Below, one piece after another: positions 1-12,254 of a stretch of DNA of 64,000 nt (the stretch's first letter is position 1; each line of letters opens with the position of its first letter). The position numbers and the translations under genes are program-made. Under the pieces are notes generated by a model. That model was not told the origin of the DNA. It ran no database searches and was given only the letters and a program-made list of their open reading frames with translations. The stretch comes from Rhexocercosporidium sp. MPI-PUGE-AT-0058 (lineage: Eukaryota; Ascomycota; Leotiomycetes; Helotiales): NCBI GenBank assembly GCA_020746875.1, contig JAGTJL010000015.1, positions 558,001 through 622,000 on the forward strand. Direction: 5' to 3'.

Positions 1-3000
1 AATATCAACTGATGGATGGTTTCTTGAGCTCAGGAGTTCACATTTGGTGTTAATAGTCTCGATGTGAATTTGAATATAGAGATGTCAGCGGAGGTGAACA
101 GATGCGCAATATATTATAAAGAGAATTCTCTCATCTCTTCTGCTCTCAACTAGCCTAGACCCCTTCCACGTACTGCAGAGGCCAGATACCTCCTTATCCA
201 CTTCCACGTAACACTCACCCAGCCTCAAGATCAGCCATAACATCATCGGATCTTCCATCCCACTTTAACTGCCAAGTAAGCAAGTTTCACACCCGCCCAT
301 CAGGTGGAAAGAACGTGAACTCTCCAAAACGTGACTCTGTCAGTCGCTGACAGACAGACATCCCTGACCTTACGGCGGCTCCTCCCTAGGCCAGAATAGG
401 TCAGGAAAATTCGTCGCCTTGTAGGTTTGGATGACGCTTACTCGACTCCATCTCTCCTTCTCTCCTATTCTCTCAGTAAATATGCATGCATGCAGACGCT
501 CACTTCGGGCTTGTCCCGGTGCTGAAAACGTCGTGTCGTCGCTTTCCTTCGTGCTGTCATCCATCATTCTGCAGTAATCAGCGAGCAGTGCATGCTTTGG
601 CACACACAGCATAATAAACGGGGCTTGAGTCAAGATGGACGAGGTGCGCGAGTGAAAGAAGGAGGGAGGGAAGTGGATACCGTTGTGGATGTTGTACTTC
701 ACGGATTCGCGCAGTGTGCTGATGGGATGCATGTCTTGATCTGAGAAATACCGCTTATGTGTGTATTCTTTATGTTGTTGGGGCGACGCGGCTGGTTTTG
801 GTAGGTACGAGATGTCATTTCGGCGGATGTTTTCAGCTAATTTTGAATTAAGGAGGGATAGGAGACTTTATTGAGGATAGAGCTCTGTGGTGGATTCGAT
901 TTTCGTTAACACCATGGTAATCGACATCATCAACCGTGATGTTCACTTTGTTATCCCGGATCTTTTTGGCCACTGTTGAGAAACGGTCTGGACTTTGGCC
1001 AGGGAGGTCGATTTGTACCACCCACCTCTGCAATCGGAAGAAAATGTGATCGATCTGTGTACACTATGTTAAAATCAGCAAGTTTCTCTAAAGTAGTCAA
1101 TAAGCACAGAAATAGGGCAAGTGCCGTTGCAATATAGCGCCATTGTGCTACAAGTACCACGCCAGATACGTACGTGAAGACATTGCGCTCACACGCAAGC
1201 CCCAAGCTTTCCTAACTATCTTTAGTCAAAAGATGAAAGAGTTTCTCATCACAATTCTAATAAAGTACAACAGTACATTTATTATTTTCTTCTCTTCCGT
1301 TGCCCTCACATTTACCCCGCCGGTTTCCAGCATTCCAGCATCCCACATGGGATGCCGCATCTCATGAAATTGCTTACACCTGTGCTGTACTGTAAAACCA
1401 CTGGCTGTGAGTAGTCAAGATCCCATGCCAGATACCGAGATGTGCTGCCCTTGGCCTCTCCCCAGGTCTGCCCCTGGATTGAGAACGTTTATTATGCGGA
1501 TACTGTAATTGTACATTGCTTATGCTTGTGCATGCACATTTCCGCACCGATTGTCACATCCACGAGGCTCCACGAAATGCAGTGGTTGTATGGCAAGAGG
1601 AATGAACATGTACTCCCAAACCGATGCAGAGCTGAGGATTCGTCTGTTGTTTTGAAGGGCTTCGCTTGGCTGAAGTCTGGCTTGTATATTTGCGCTGCTG
1701 TTTATTTGCTATCAATTAGTTGCGTGTTTGATACAAAAAGGTAGTTGGTAATCTTGAAAGCCGAAATAAACATTGTCTGTTCTGAACCTCACTGGAGAAG
1801 GGGGTAAATGAAAGGAGTACAAAGCTAGCTTTTCAAGGGAACGGTTATGATGTTGTGTGTGTGTACGGAGGTACTTGCATAAGTATGGTTGCACAATTCA
1901 TGCATCTGACTTATGCATGACGCCACAATCGTGTGCGGCACCGGCCGAAACGAAACGATGCCAGCTCCCGTATCGGGCCGCCTGTTGCAGGAGAATGGCT
2001 TCATTGGCTGGAACGAACATGATTGATGGCATCAACTTGTCGCTTTTGAGTTTGACAATAGTGCAGGAGAGCGGCGCCGAAGGAGAGGGAAAACAAAACC
2101 AGAAAGCAAAAAGAAACTTGCGGTGTGTTTTTGGGGGTACTTCTTGATAAGCCCTCTTCCTCATTTGGGACTGTCGCTTGGATTGCTGGGAAGGAGAACA
2201 TCTGAGAACGGTATGCATGTTGACCTGAAGTTCCTGAGCACAACAGCAGCAGCTTCACGGGTCGGTACATGAGGAGAGGGGCAGTATCTACTGCAAGTTT
2301 TTTGCCGTTCAGTGCATGATGCATATGAAAGCTTATTCAGGTACAGTACAGTACAGTATACACTACAGATGTTTCATACAACGACCTCCATAGAAACCTA
2401 GTACAGTACAGTAGCGTGGAGAACAAGAGCTCTTATCTCTGCGGGATATGCCAAGAAACCCATCAAGACGAGATTCATGGCAGATCGATATGGAAGGAGT
2501 TTGGAAGCGACTTTGGAAGCTGCAAGCGCGTAGTGGGATGCTCATACCGCCCCTCTCTTTCTCTCTCTCCCTCTTTCCAAACCCAGGCGGTAGAACTGCC
2601 TCATTAGGACCCTTGGTACAGTAGCTTCCCGGAGTATTTTGATTCTGAACAGGGAGGCGAGAGCGCTAAAGACAATTTAGACGACACCGACGGCTTGAAA
2701 CGAGAGACATCAAGACACCAACCTCACCCGTTCCTCCAGTCTGGCTCTCGAACTTGCATGATTGCAACAGGACACCATAGCCTCGGACTGCACTGCCTAA
2801 TTCGTCTGATGGGGGAAGACGATCGAGTAATAGTACTGTTTTCTATTCCTCATCTAGACAACGTCTAGTACAAGGGAATTTCAGCGTTGAAAGCGAGAGG
2901 ACTTGTATATGTTGTGGACAGACAGATGCACCTGCCGTGCTGGACTGCCCTGGATGCATTTGCATGCAGCCATACTCCTCCTGATGAGAAGCTTATCGCA

Positions 3001-4032
3001 GTTACAGAACTGAAGTCAGTGTGTGTGGGTGGCGGCTCTCGGCATTCTCATCTGGAGGCGTTCGCACAGTGGCGCTGGTCTCGCATATCCTCCAGTTATC
3101 TGAAGTATCCACTTGCCAATTTCTAAGCTTGTTGTTTGCTTGCTTTGAGACAATCCAGAAGTCTTCAGTGTTCAGGTACTTTTGCTCCAAATTGCATGGC
3201 TTAGTAGGACGAGGGGACAAGTTTACTGCAGTCCGTCGATCAATAACACAAAGAAAGCCCCCACCCCGCTGTGTGTCCATACATCACATAGGGCTCCGAC
3301 TTTCTTTTCTTCCTTCCTTGGAGAGATCCACGGCTACAGAAATATGACGGAGCGGATGAGATGAGATATTCTTTGCACGTCCATGCTGATTATCTTTGAA
3401 TCACTACCTATCACTGCTCTGCCCGCCCCTTGTACCCACGGATGCCGAGTGGCTTGACTGGCACATGCCATCCAGATGTCATACCTGCTAGTGCGGTATT
3501 GCCATGCGTTCTATCAGACTATCACCTCCCCTGTCAAATTACCTTCTTTCTGGTTCTCGCATCCCACCACATCGGTCCGGTCCACTTCTCTCTCCCTTCT
3601 AGCCTCTCCCCACATCCCATGCCATCCCACAAATCTCTCTCCTTCTCTCATTCTGACTGATGACCACCCTTCTTTCTCCCGATGTCTTTTTGCTGGACAG
3701 TCTGTTTCCGTGTTGGTTTCAAGCGCGGGATCGCAAGCACAAACTTATCTGGTTTCACCGAAAATACAAACATACCTACGGCTCGGAAGGCCCCGCTTCG
3801 TGCTTGGAGACAGATTCTGAAATAGGAGAAGGCGTGAATGGAGGATTGGCAGCTGTGAACGATTAACGATTGAATCTTTGGGCTATTATTGAGACTTTCA
3901 GGGGTGATGGGTGTACCTTTTATGAGAAACAACTTGATCATATAACGACCCGGCCGACCTTGACCTTCAGCAATAGTCAACACTTACCATTCCTTTGCCG
4001 ATATATAATATCTAGTCACATATTCTAGCATC
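1..4032. other. Gene-poor leading region
   Basis: I find no gene that I can support in these 4 kb. Open frames are short, overlap on both strands and lack domain-like composition. The only coding-like piece is a minus-strand frame at 848-1033, preceded on that strand by a splice-acceptor-like ttgcag; it has no recognisable family and no convincing upstream exon. Short tandem GTACA units lie at about 2341-2360 and 2401-2413. The last few hundred bases should contain the promoter and 5' leader of the permease gene that follows. Confidence 0.5.
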
Positions 4033-6047
4033 ATGGGTTGGGTATGTATTCATGGAGACTTATTGTCCTAACCAGTGTTAATACCATGTTCTAGGTCGAG
4101 AAGACGAACACAGCCGTGGCCAGAAGTCCTGTTGGAAGGCACTTCAAACTAGAGTTCTCTGGACACCCTCATGAGAGGAAAGGCTCTAGATTCATGACCG
4201 AAATGAGAGCAGGTTTAGCCACATTCTTCGCAATGGCATACATCATCTCAGTCAACGCATCTATAGTTGCCGGCAAGTCTCTTTCAATCTCCTATCGATG
4301 ATATTACTGACTCGAAATAGCAAGCGGTGGAACATGTATTTGTGAACCCAACGACCTCTTCTCCACGGACAAGTTCTGTCAAAACACCGACAACCCTTCA
4401 ACAGCATCATACAACAACTGCAAACTGGAAATCAACCGAGATCTGGTCACAGCCACAGCCGCTATCTCCTGCCTAACCAGTTTCTGCATGGGAATCTTCG
4501 CAAACATGCCTATCGCCTTGGCTCCTGGCATGGGACTCAATGCATACTTCACATATCAGGTTGTCGGACCTAATGGAACTGGCGTCATCTCTTACCGATT
4601 AGCTCTTACTGCCGTATTCGTCGAGGGACTCATCTTCGTCGCATTATCTATCCTCGGACTCAGACAATGGCTAGCTCGGACGATCCCTCGAAGCCTTAAG
4701 ATCGCAAGCGGGGCTGGAATCGGTCTCTACCTCGCTCTCATAGGACTCACCTACGATGCTGGAATCGGTGCCATCACAGGTGGAGGAGGAACCAGCGAAC
4801 CCATAGCCCTAGCCGGCTGTATACCAACGCTCATCGACCCTCAAACAGGAGCCTGCTCATCTCACAAGATGCGCAACCCAACTCTCTGGCTCGGCATCTT
4901 CGGCGGCGGCATCCTCACAGCATTCCTAATGATGTACCGCGTCAAAGGCGCCATCATCGCTGGAATCCTCTTCGTCTCAATCATCTCCTGGCCACGCGAC
5001 ACATTCATCACAGCCTTCCCACGCACCGATGGCGGCGACTCCTCCTTCTCCTTCTTCAAGAAAATCGTCACCTTTCACCCCATAAAACACACCCTCGGGG
5101 CCCAAGACTGGGCCATCACTGGCTCGAACGCAGGCCAATTCGCCATCGCCCTCGTCACCTTCCTCTACGTCGATATCCTCGACTGCACAGGAACACTTTA
5201 TTCCATGGCTCGCTTCTGCGGCGCCATGGATGAAGACACGCAAGATTTTGAAGGCAGCGCCGTCGCGTACCTCGTCGACGCACTTGGCATTACAATCGGC
5301 TCGCTTTTTGGCTGTCCCCCCGTAACAGCATTCATCGAATCCGGCGCCGGTATCTCAGAAGGCGGAACAACGGGCATCACGGCCTGCGTGACGGGTCTCT
5401 GCTTCTTCGTATCCATATTCTTCGCTCCTATCTTCGCTAGTATACCACCCTGGGCTACGGGCTGTACGCTTATCCTCGTGGGAGCTATGATGGCGCGCGC
5501 GTGCACGGAGATCAATTGGCGGTATATCGGGGATTCGATCCCGGCTTTCTTGACTATGGCGTTGATGCCATTTACGTACTCCATAGCGTATGGACTTATC
5601 GTCGGGATCGTCACGTATACTATTTTGAATTCAGGCGCATGGCTCCTGGCTATCATCTCAGGAGGGCGTATTATGCCGCATGACCACGAACACAAAGATT
5701 ACTGGACTTACAAAGTTCGTGGTGGTCTCCTCCCTGGATGGGTCAAGCGTGCGGCGCGGGGTAAGCGGGATTTCTGGCGTGATTGGGATTTTGATGCCGA
5801 GGAGGTCGGAAGTAGGGATTCGTATGTGTTGGCGAGGAAGGAGAGGGGGAGTGGGAGTGTTATGACTACTTCTGGGACTGGAAATGGGGTTGCGGTTGGG
5901 GAGAGGCAGGGTGCGGTGTCGATGGATGGGATCATTACTGGGGATAGGAGATGGGAACTGGATAGCAGCCCTGGATATCCGATGGTTAGTACTGCGAGTA
6001 AAGGGGATGTGAGGACTACTCAGACGAGTTCTCCTACCAGGAGATGA
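4033..6047 (+). CDS. azgA: AzgA-type adenine/guanine/hypoxanthine:H+ permease
   Basis: Predicted plasma-membrane purine permease of the fungal AzgA family, which imports adenine, guanine and hypoxanthine with protons. Three exons: 4033-4041, 4095-4272 and 4321-6047, giving about 637 aa. The tiny first exon (Met-Gly-Trp) is supported because the joined N-terminus reads MGWVEKTNTAVARSPVGR, as expected for this family. Intron 1 is GT-AG; intron 2 (4273-4320) has a GC donor (gcaagt). Visible family motifs include ATFFAMAYIISVNASIV, PIALAPGMGLNAYF, a glycine-rich GAGIGLYLALIGLTYDAG stretch, and the transport-site region around TLYSMARFCG and PPVTAFIESGAGISEGG. Many hydrophobic segments fit a multi-pass transporter. 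The cytosolic tail after the last membrane segment is about 110 residues, hydrophilic and Gly/Ser/Arg-rich, and looks longer than usual. Family assignment is secure; exact substrate is inferred. Confidence 0.93.
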
Positions 6048-7879
6048 AGTATGAAAACTCTACCGCAAAAAGAGATAGGAAGAGATGGAGCGTAAACTTG
6101 AGAAGGAGAGCCTGGAGTTAGAGTTGGAGGATGATGATTGGCATTGGCATGGATATTGGCATTGGGATAGAAAGAGCGGGATCATGAAAGTACTGTATCA
6201 GTAGAAAAAGCATGGGTTTCGGACTGGAGTAAGTGGGCATGCAAGCTAGTGAGCAAGAGATAGCTGGCGTTTAGTTGGGTCTACACTTTACCAGGGCAAG
6301 CGAGAAGGATTAGATGTGATGAGATGAGATGTGATGAGAGGGAAGATTAGGCTAAGATAATGTCTGTACGATTTCCCCATCAAACCTCAACATGGCCGGC
6401 TGTCTTTGAATATGACTTTGAAGAATTCTAGGTCGTTGGACTGTTTGTGACTGTTATCTTGCTGTGTTGAAAAGAGGGAAAAAGAGTTTCCAAGAGAAGC
6501 AAGTCATATGGCTTTGAAAGACCTACTCTCCTCTGCCCTCTCTTGATTTGGTTCCCGTTCTTCACTATTCTAGAGATTAATCAGCGATCAAGTGAAGCCC
6601 CAATATAACGAGACAACCCCAGAATTCATCCCACGATCCAGCCGCCGGGAACACGAATGCGATCATCTCCAACACACTTCCCAATCTCTCCTCTCTTCCC
6701 ACCCTTAAAGCGGAGAAATAAACCCATCCAGCGCATCGTTCAAAAGACAACACGCCGAATAAGTACCCAATAGCAATCTCAACATCAGAATTTTACGTAA
6801 CGGATAACTCATGTATATCCAGACAGACCCAAAGCATATCTAACATCTGTCATCTTGCCCACATCACCCACGGGTATACAAAAGAGCAAGAATCCCTCAT
6901 GAAAGACCGTTCAAAAATCCGGGTTGATATTCGAGAATAGGCGAGACTTCTCAAACTTCTTGGGAAATTATAACGAACGATATTCAGTGACTCGAGTATT
7001 GTAGACATAAGGGAGGCCGGAGTGAATGAGCTGAAAGAGGTTCTGGTGTGGTGCAGAGCGAGGTCCTTCTGTACTCACTTATCAACGAAACAGAACAGCT
7101 AGTGAGGTAGTTAGGATGTGCTAATGACCTGCCGAACCCAGATGCCCTTCTTGCCGACACATAAACCCAGGCGCGGGTACTCGATATAGGCGAGACATTT
7201 TCGTATCATATACATCACACACATCTCACTCACATCAGTCAAAAGCAAAGGTAAATCCGTAGAGAGTGTAGTAGATAGGTAGTGATCAATCTTTTTCATT
7301 CCATTCCATTCCCTTTCATTCTCTGACCATCCATCCTCCATCCATCCATTCAAATACTAGAGTAGTAGAAATCCATGTCCATCCATCCATCCCGCTGTGC
7401 ATGTAAACAAACCCGGAACAGCACGCAGATCCATCCAAAAAGGAGACGCAAAGGCAGAAACAAAGACAACGCTACCGAAGATAACACAAAAGAAAGACAA
7501 ACGCGCGAGGAAAACAACCGAGGAAAACCCTAATCCTAGAAAAGTAGGAAAATATGTATCCAGAGACAACATCCAACAAACGTGTAGTTAGTCCAACATC
7601 ATTATCATCAACAACAAAATGTGCAAAGCGTGCCGTGAGGCCGTATCGTATCCCCTCTATCGTATCCTGTCCTTCAACTTATTTCCTCTCTCAATCAATC
7701 AACCTCTACGTCCAATTCGTATTCCATCCAACCCCACGCGTACATCCAAGCCATAATACTTGCTGATGATGTAGCGCCACTTTTTCTCTTCTCGTGATAT
7801 CGTAATTCGTCGATTTCTTCTTCGATAATCTCTCCTTCACTGCGTTGACATAAAGAAATTCGTTATCCGCATCCAAGCT
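6048..7879. other. Intergenic: converging 3' regions of azgA and forkhead gene
   Basis: No gene seen. The permease (+) and forkhead gene (-) converge here, so most of this stretch is probably 3' UTR and spacer. It contains CCAT/CATT-type simple repeats at about 7292-7396. Minus-strand open frames around 7111-7572 have low-complexity composition and no recognisable domain, so I leave them out. Confidence 0.5.
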
Positions 7880-10156
7880 CTAGAAGCGAGACGTAAAGCT
7901 CCGTGGAAGTCCGGGTCTTGATCCACCAGCCTTCGGCGATCGTTTGTTTTGGCCAGCCACATTTCCGGTTCCAGATCCAATCTTTTGAAATCCTTGCATG
8001 ATATCCCAGCCCTCATCAATGTCTTCTGTAAGGAACTCAGAGCCGTAGTAATCCTCCTGTGGAAGGTCAAAAGCACCGATATCGAAGTTCGGACTTGGGA
8101 TCTTTGTTGGAGAATCAAGACCGAGAAGCTTGCTAGGCGATTGCATTAATCCGAGACCCTTGAGAGGAGAGCTGAACCCACTGCCCAAGCTAGGGGTGAA
8201 CTTGAGCATAGGGGTGGAGGTGACGCTCCTGTTCAGGTTGGTGCCAGACATATCTGCAAGGAGATTGGCCGATCTTGATCTGTCTAAGCGAGGTCGCTTA
8301 GCCGATCTCTTCTCAGGCGATCCAGTTGCATATATATTAAGCAATCCCGACGAGGCGTCTGTGAATATGTCGAAATCTGCTCCTCCAAAGTCCTGGAACA
8401 TGGAGGTGGAAGATTCGTCTAGGTTGAAGGCAGGACTCCAGGGCGTGTTCTCATCGAGAGTGGTCATTCCACGAAGGGGCGAGCCAACCATTTCGCGTAC
8501 TCGATCCCGATGAAGGCGGAGGTTGGTATTGGGTGAGACGGATGGAGGAGGCCGAACGGGAGGCTTTAGTTTCACAGCTGGTGTTAAGGGTGGAAGCATT
8601 TGCGAAGCCTCGTTCTTGCTGATGCGCATCGGCGATGATGATGGTGGAGCAAAGAGAGCTCGTCCTTTCGTAGGACTGTCGTATGAAGAGCCACGAAGTC
8701 TAGCGATCTCCTCCTCAGCACGACCACGCTTCATTCTCGGTTGGTCTGCGTCCGAAGTCAACAGACGATGAGGGCGAAGAGCTGATGATTCAAGTGACGA
8801 GAAATATCCGCTGTCGTCCATTGAGGCGTATTTGCGTTTGTGAGAGCGGGTTCTCGAGGACGAGGGAAAGCGTGGAACAGGAGGCGGTGTATCATGTCGC
8901 TTCTGGATATGTCGAGCCACTGGGGGCGATGAATGCATGGCGGCAGCTGGAGGTGACGAGTGCATCAGAGGCGAAGAAGGAATCTCGGGATCGTCTTCAA
9001 CTTCTGGCTCGGTATTGCAGGCGTCCGAACCTGGGATGGTAGCATCTGAAGACAGCTCTTGGATGGTAGATAGTTGAGGCTCCGGAAGTGAATATGGTTG
9101 AGGCGGAGGAAGTTCGGGTGCTTGTACAGCAGGTGGTGGTGGAGGTTTGAATTGAGCAGTCTCTGGCAGATTTACGGGCGTAAGGTTGGTCGATAGGACG
9201 GGCACATTCTCGTTTGGTCCGGGAGTTTTGCGAACCATCTTGTCCTTGATGAATTGGTGCTCCATGCCTGGTTGGATAGCCCAATAGTTCCCCTTTCCTG
9301 GATCATCCTTTGGTCTCTCCTGCTTTACGAATGCCTTGTTCAGACTGAGATTATGTCGAATGCTATTCTGCCATCCTGCATCCGTAGCACTATAAAAGGT
9401 GTATGTATCCGAGATCCATTTGTATATTTGGGCGAGAGTAAGTCGTCGGTTGGTGGCTCTTAATATCGACATTCCAATCAGTTGAGCGTAGCTATGAGGT
9501 GGCTTTAATCCGTCATCGATCAAAGGCGGGAACGAATCCGGCGCTGGCAGTTCCATAAACTCCATATTGTCCTCCTCCTGAACTTCTAACACAGGTAGCT
9601 TGGTTCTCTTGAAAGGTCTAGATTCATGAATTGGCGCCGCATCCATCAGGCGTTTCGGTGGTTTCTGTCCATACAATCCTTCCAGAGAAAAGTTTGACGC
9701 GGCCAGTCTATCGTGGGATGGTGCTATAGGTACTGGGTATGAAGGTTGTGAATAGTTCTCCTGGTCCATCGAAGCGTTATTTGAAAAACTCGAGAACAGA
9801 GCCTTCTGGGGCTTGTAATTCGACATCGAATATTGCTTCTTCTCCATAGAATCCGTGTTGTACGAAGGTCCTCCAGGCGGTGGCATCGAAACCATATTTA
9901 ATTTGTTGCTGAAAGGGGCCCTTGAGGGGGAGCTGGAGGTCTGCTGGGCCGACTTCAGTGGGGATTGCTTGCTCGATCCAGCTTGTGGGGGGTTGAGAAC
10001 GATATTCCTCCTCGACGCGGCATTTTTTATCGGTCGAAGTGGTGAGGGTTTCTTGCTATTCGAGCTCTGCTCTAAGGGCATAGGGGCGCGGTCGAAAGAT
10101 GATGCTGGATCTTGGTAGATCTGCAGCGGCTGCTGCGAATAACGCGTCGACGACAT
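7880..10156 (-). CDS. Forkhead transcription factor (Fkh2/Sep1-like)
   Basis: Single-exon gene for a 758-aa nuclear DNA-binding protein. The forkhead (winged-helix) domain lies at about residues 218-310 (roughly 9229-9505). It is marked by PPHSYAQLIGMSILRA at its start, the recognition-helix core WQNSIRHNLSLNKAFVK, and GKGNYWAI in the wing region. The rest is rich in Ser, Pro and Gln with many SP/TP sites, consistent with a phospho-regulated, largely disordered regulator. In yeasts, related forkhead proteins (Fkh1/2, Sep1) drive cell-cycle and septation genes; that role here is by family analogy. No FHA domain is apparent before the forkhead domain, which argues for a Sep1-like rather than Fkh2-like type, though I cannot settle this by eye. 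The ATG at 10156 is preceded by a long gene-free stretch. Confidence 0.92.
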   Translation of the reverse strand: MSSTRYSQQPLQIYQDPASSFDRAPMPLEQSSNSKKPSPLRPIKNAASRRNIVLNPPQAGSSKQSPLKSAQQTSSSPSRAPFSNKLNMVSMPPPGGPSYNTDSMEKKQYSMSNYKPQKALFSSFSNNASMDQENYSQPSYPVPIAPSHDRLAASNFSLEGLYGQKPPKRLMDAAPIHESRPFKRTKLPVLEVQEEDNMEFMELPAPDSFPPLIDDGLKPPHSYAQLIGMSILRATNRRLTLAQIYKWISDTYTFYSATDAGWQNSIRHNLSLNKAFVKQERPKDDPGKGNYWAIQPGMEHQFIKDKMVRKTPGPNENVPVLSTNLTPVNLPETAQFKPPPPPAVQAPELPPPQPYSLPEPQLSTIQELSSDATIPGSDACNTEPEVEDDPEIPSSPLMHSSPPAAAMHSSPPVARHIQKRHDTPPPVPRFPSSSRTRSHKRKYASMDDSGYFSSLESSALRPHRLLTSDADQPRMKRGRAEEEIARLRGSSYDSPTKGRALFAPPSSSPMRISKNEASQMLPPLTPAVKLKPPVRPPPSVSPNTNLRLHRDRVREMVGSPLRGMTTLDENTPWSPAFNLDESSTSMFQDFGGADFDIFTDASSGLLNIYATGSPEKRSAKRPRLDRSRSANLLADMSGTNLNRSVTSTPMLKFTPSLGSGFSSPLKGLGLMQSPSKLLGLDSPTKIPSPNFDIGAFDLPQEDYYGSEFLTEDIDEGWDIMQGFQKIGSGTGNVAGQNKRSPKAGGSRPGLPRSFTSRF

Positions 10157-10610
10157 CGTGGGTCGACGACGCGACTGTAGTTGTGGGATGTGGTGAGAGC
10201 CTCAACGGACACACGCGTGGATGTGTGATGTACTTCGTGGATATCGATGTCGTGGAGAGCTGCAGCATCTGGAGTTAGCATTGGGGGGGTTGAAGTCAAA
10301 AAGCCTTCAATGGGCTTTGAGTATAAGGGAGCCTACTGTACTGAAGTGGGTGCTGCGGTGCTGAGGTGTCTGGCCAGGATCGTCGATCGGATTGTGGAGC
10401 GAAATTGCGGTGGATTCCGCGTCAGACAGTTGGAAGCAAGGGGCAATGGCGTCAAGATTGTCGAATGATGATGTCTGTCCCAATGAGGTTGATTGTTGGG
10501 CCGAATTATTGGTATTTCCCGGTGCTGGTGGAAAGGAGAGAAGTTGAGACGGGGAGATGTGGTTGATGTTCCCAAGTTGGAAGTGGATGGGTGGGAGCAA
10601 GGTGGATGAG

Positions 10611-10707
10611 CGGGTGGTGGTGGTGGTGGTGGAAGTGGTATGATGTGAGAAGCGGAGGAGCAAGCAGCAAGCAGCAAGCAAGCAGGCAGGCAGGGCAGGC
10701 AAGCAGA
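10611..10707. repeat. Simple repeats (GTG)n and GCAAGCA/GCAGGCA tract
   Basis: A GTG/TGG triplet run is followed within about 20 bases by repeating GCAAGCA/GCAGGCA units. Both lie upstream of the forkhead start codon and probably within its leader or promoter. The overlapping open frames on either strand are low-complexity by-products. Confidence 0.7.
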
Positions 10708-12017
10708 GTTTGGATCGGCTTGGGCGTACGGCTAGTGAGGTAGCGTGTACAGTAGTGAAAATGCTGAACCGCGGGGGAGGATATGAGGAAAGAGGAGCAA
10801 GTGTGCAAAGTGTAGCACGGAAGAGAAGAGGCAGATTGCTGGTTGGATTGAGAGACCTCAGTGCCGGGCAGCTTGGCGGAAAGCAAGGAACCTGGGATGT
10901 TGGTGGTTCTGGTGCAGTACGAAGTCGTAGTAGAGCGGGTCTGTGGATATCACGAACGACGTAAGAAGAAAGGTATCCGGCTCGTTTGCTCGCTCTTGGA
11001 CCTCTGAAGCGCCGACGAGGTGGACAGCAGACAGACCACCGACCAGAGCGGCAGTATCAAGTAGAAAGCGGCTCCGCTGGTTCGACCAGTAATACCAATT
11101 CCAGCAAGTACTGGCTGAGGGTAAAAGCCGCTGGTAAAGCCAGACGTTTGATATCCTGTGCAGGAGGAGAGGAGGGAGGGAGGAAGCTGGATCGGATGGC
11201 AAGGTAACCTCAAGGCTCAACCTCAAACTCAAACTATGCACGCACGATCTCGTCCTGCAGCAATTCTCCAATTCAGCGAGCTGACAGACAGCCAGAGAAT
11301 TGAAGCCAGTGATATGCTGCCTCGATGCGAAGTTGCCTGGGATATCGGAGCTGTGGGTGGATGATTGGCCGTGCTGGATCCCGAAGGCAGGTCTGGAGAA
11401 CGGTCAAGGGTGTCGTTGTTGGCTGCTCGGCGCTAAAACACGTCGGCGCGTTCTGTCTTGTTTATCTTGGAGAAACACGCGTTGGCCAATCAGATATCTG
11501 GAAAAGACAACAGACGAGAATCTTCAAAACTCAACGCAACCGAAGTCAACCTTCCCTTTCATCCCATCTGATCCCATCCCTTCGATGATCAAACCATGCA
11601 CAAGCACGAGCATCCGCTGTACAAAAGAAACACGTCAAAAGCAAAAAGTTTGGGATGTCAAGTTACGAAGTAGGTTCGTACTAGCATCTTCCTTCCGGCA
11701 AACTTTTTAACATTAAAAAGTTTCTTCTCTTCCTCCTGCTCGTCATCGTATCAAAAATCCGATCTTTACACGTTTCTAAACAGCTACGTCCAAGTCGAAA
11801 ATTCCAATCCCAACTTCACACCTCCTCCTCTTCCAACATCACCGCTCCCATCCCATCCTATAAAACCCCCAACTAAACCCCCTCCCCACCTCACCTCTTC
11901 CCAATCTTTAATCTAAACGTCCCTCAAAAAAATTCATGCAAACCCTTCCCAACCCTCCAGAGCAAGAACAACCGTGCCTATCAAAGCCCAAGCTGCGCAG
12001 GGAATACTTCGCAAGTA

Positions 12018-12254
12018 CGATGGTACAGCGATTAAGTGTTACCCCTAGTCGACAGGGGGGTGTATTTTTCAAACGTACAACTCTTTTAAAACACAATATA
12101 AATTTATAAAAAAAACTTGGGAATGTATCAAAAGATAAGGGGAATACATAAAAAGGGTTTTCCTCAAATTTTTAGGACTGTGGTGGTGGTATTACAAGGG
12201 AAATAAGTTGTGCACTAAAATGACTAGGGGTAACACTTAACCGCTGTACCTCCG
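12018..12254. mobile_element. MITE, Tc1/mariner-like, with 33-bp terminal inverted repeats and TA duplication
   Basis: A 237-bp non-coding element bounded by terminal inverted repeats at 12018-12050 and 12222-12254, which match at 30 of 33 positions. The shared core reads GGTACAGCG, then TTAAGTGTTACCCCTAGTC after one variable base. A TA dinucleotide flanks each end (12016-12017 and 12255-12256), the target duplication expected of Tc1/mariner/pogo-type elements. The interior is AT-rich with long A and T runs and no open frame of note, so it is non-autonomous and would depend on a transposase elsewhere. It sits between mid1 and the forkhead gene and interrupts no gene. Confidence 0.85.

Noticed and set aside
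370..732. Minus-strand open frame of 120 codons
   Set aside because: Low-complexity, no domain, no splice partners, and no codon-use contrast with the flanks; likely chance.
848..1205. Two overlapping minus-strand frames, one with a coding-like stretch after a splice-acceptor-like ttgcag
   Set aside because: No upstream exon or family could be supported; too short to call a gene, mentioned only in the region note.
5198..5695. 165-codon minus-strand frame inside azgA
   Set aside because: Shadow of the permease coding sequence on the opposite strand.
10307..11271. Several His/Thr/Ser/Pro-rich minus-strand frames upstream of the forkhead gene
   Set aside because: Created by simple repeats and a CT-rich leader; no conserved features.
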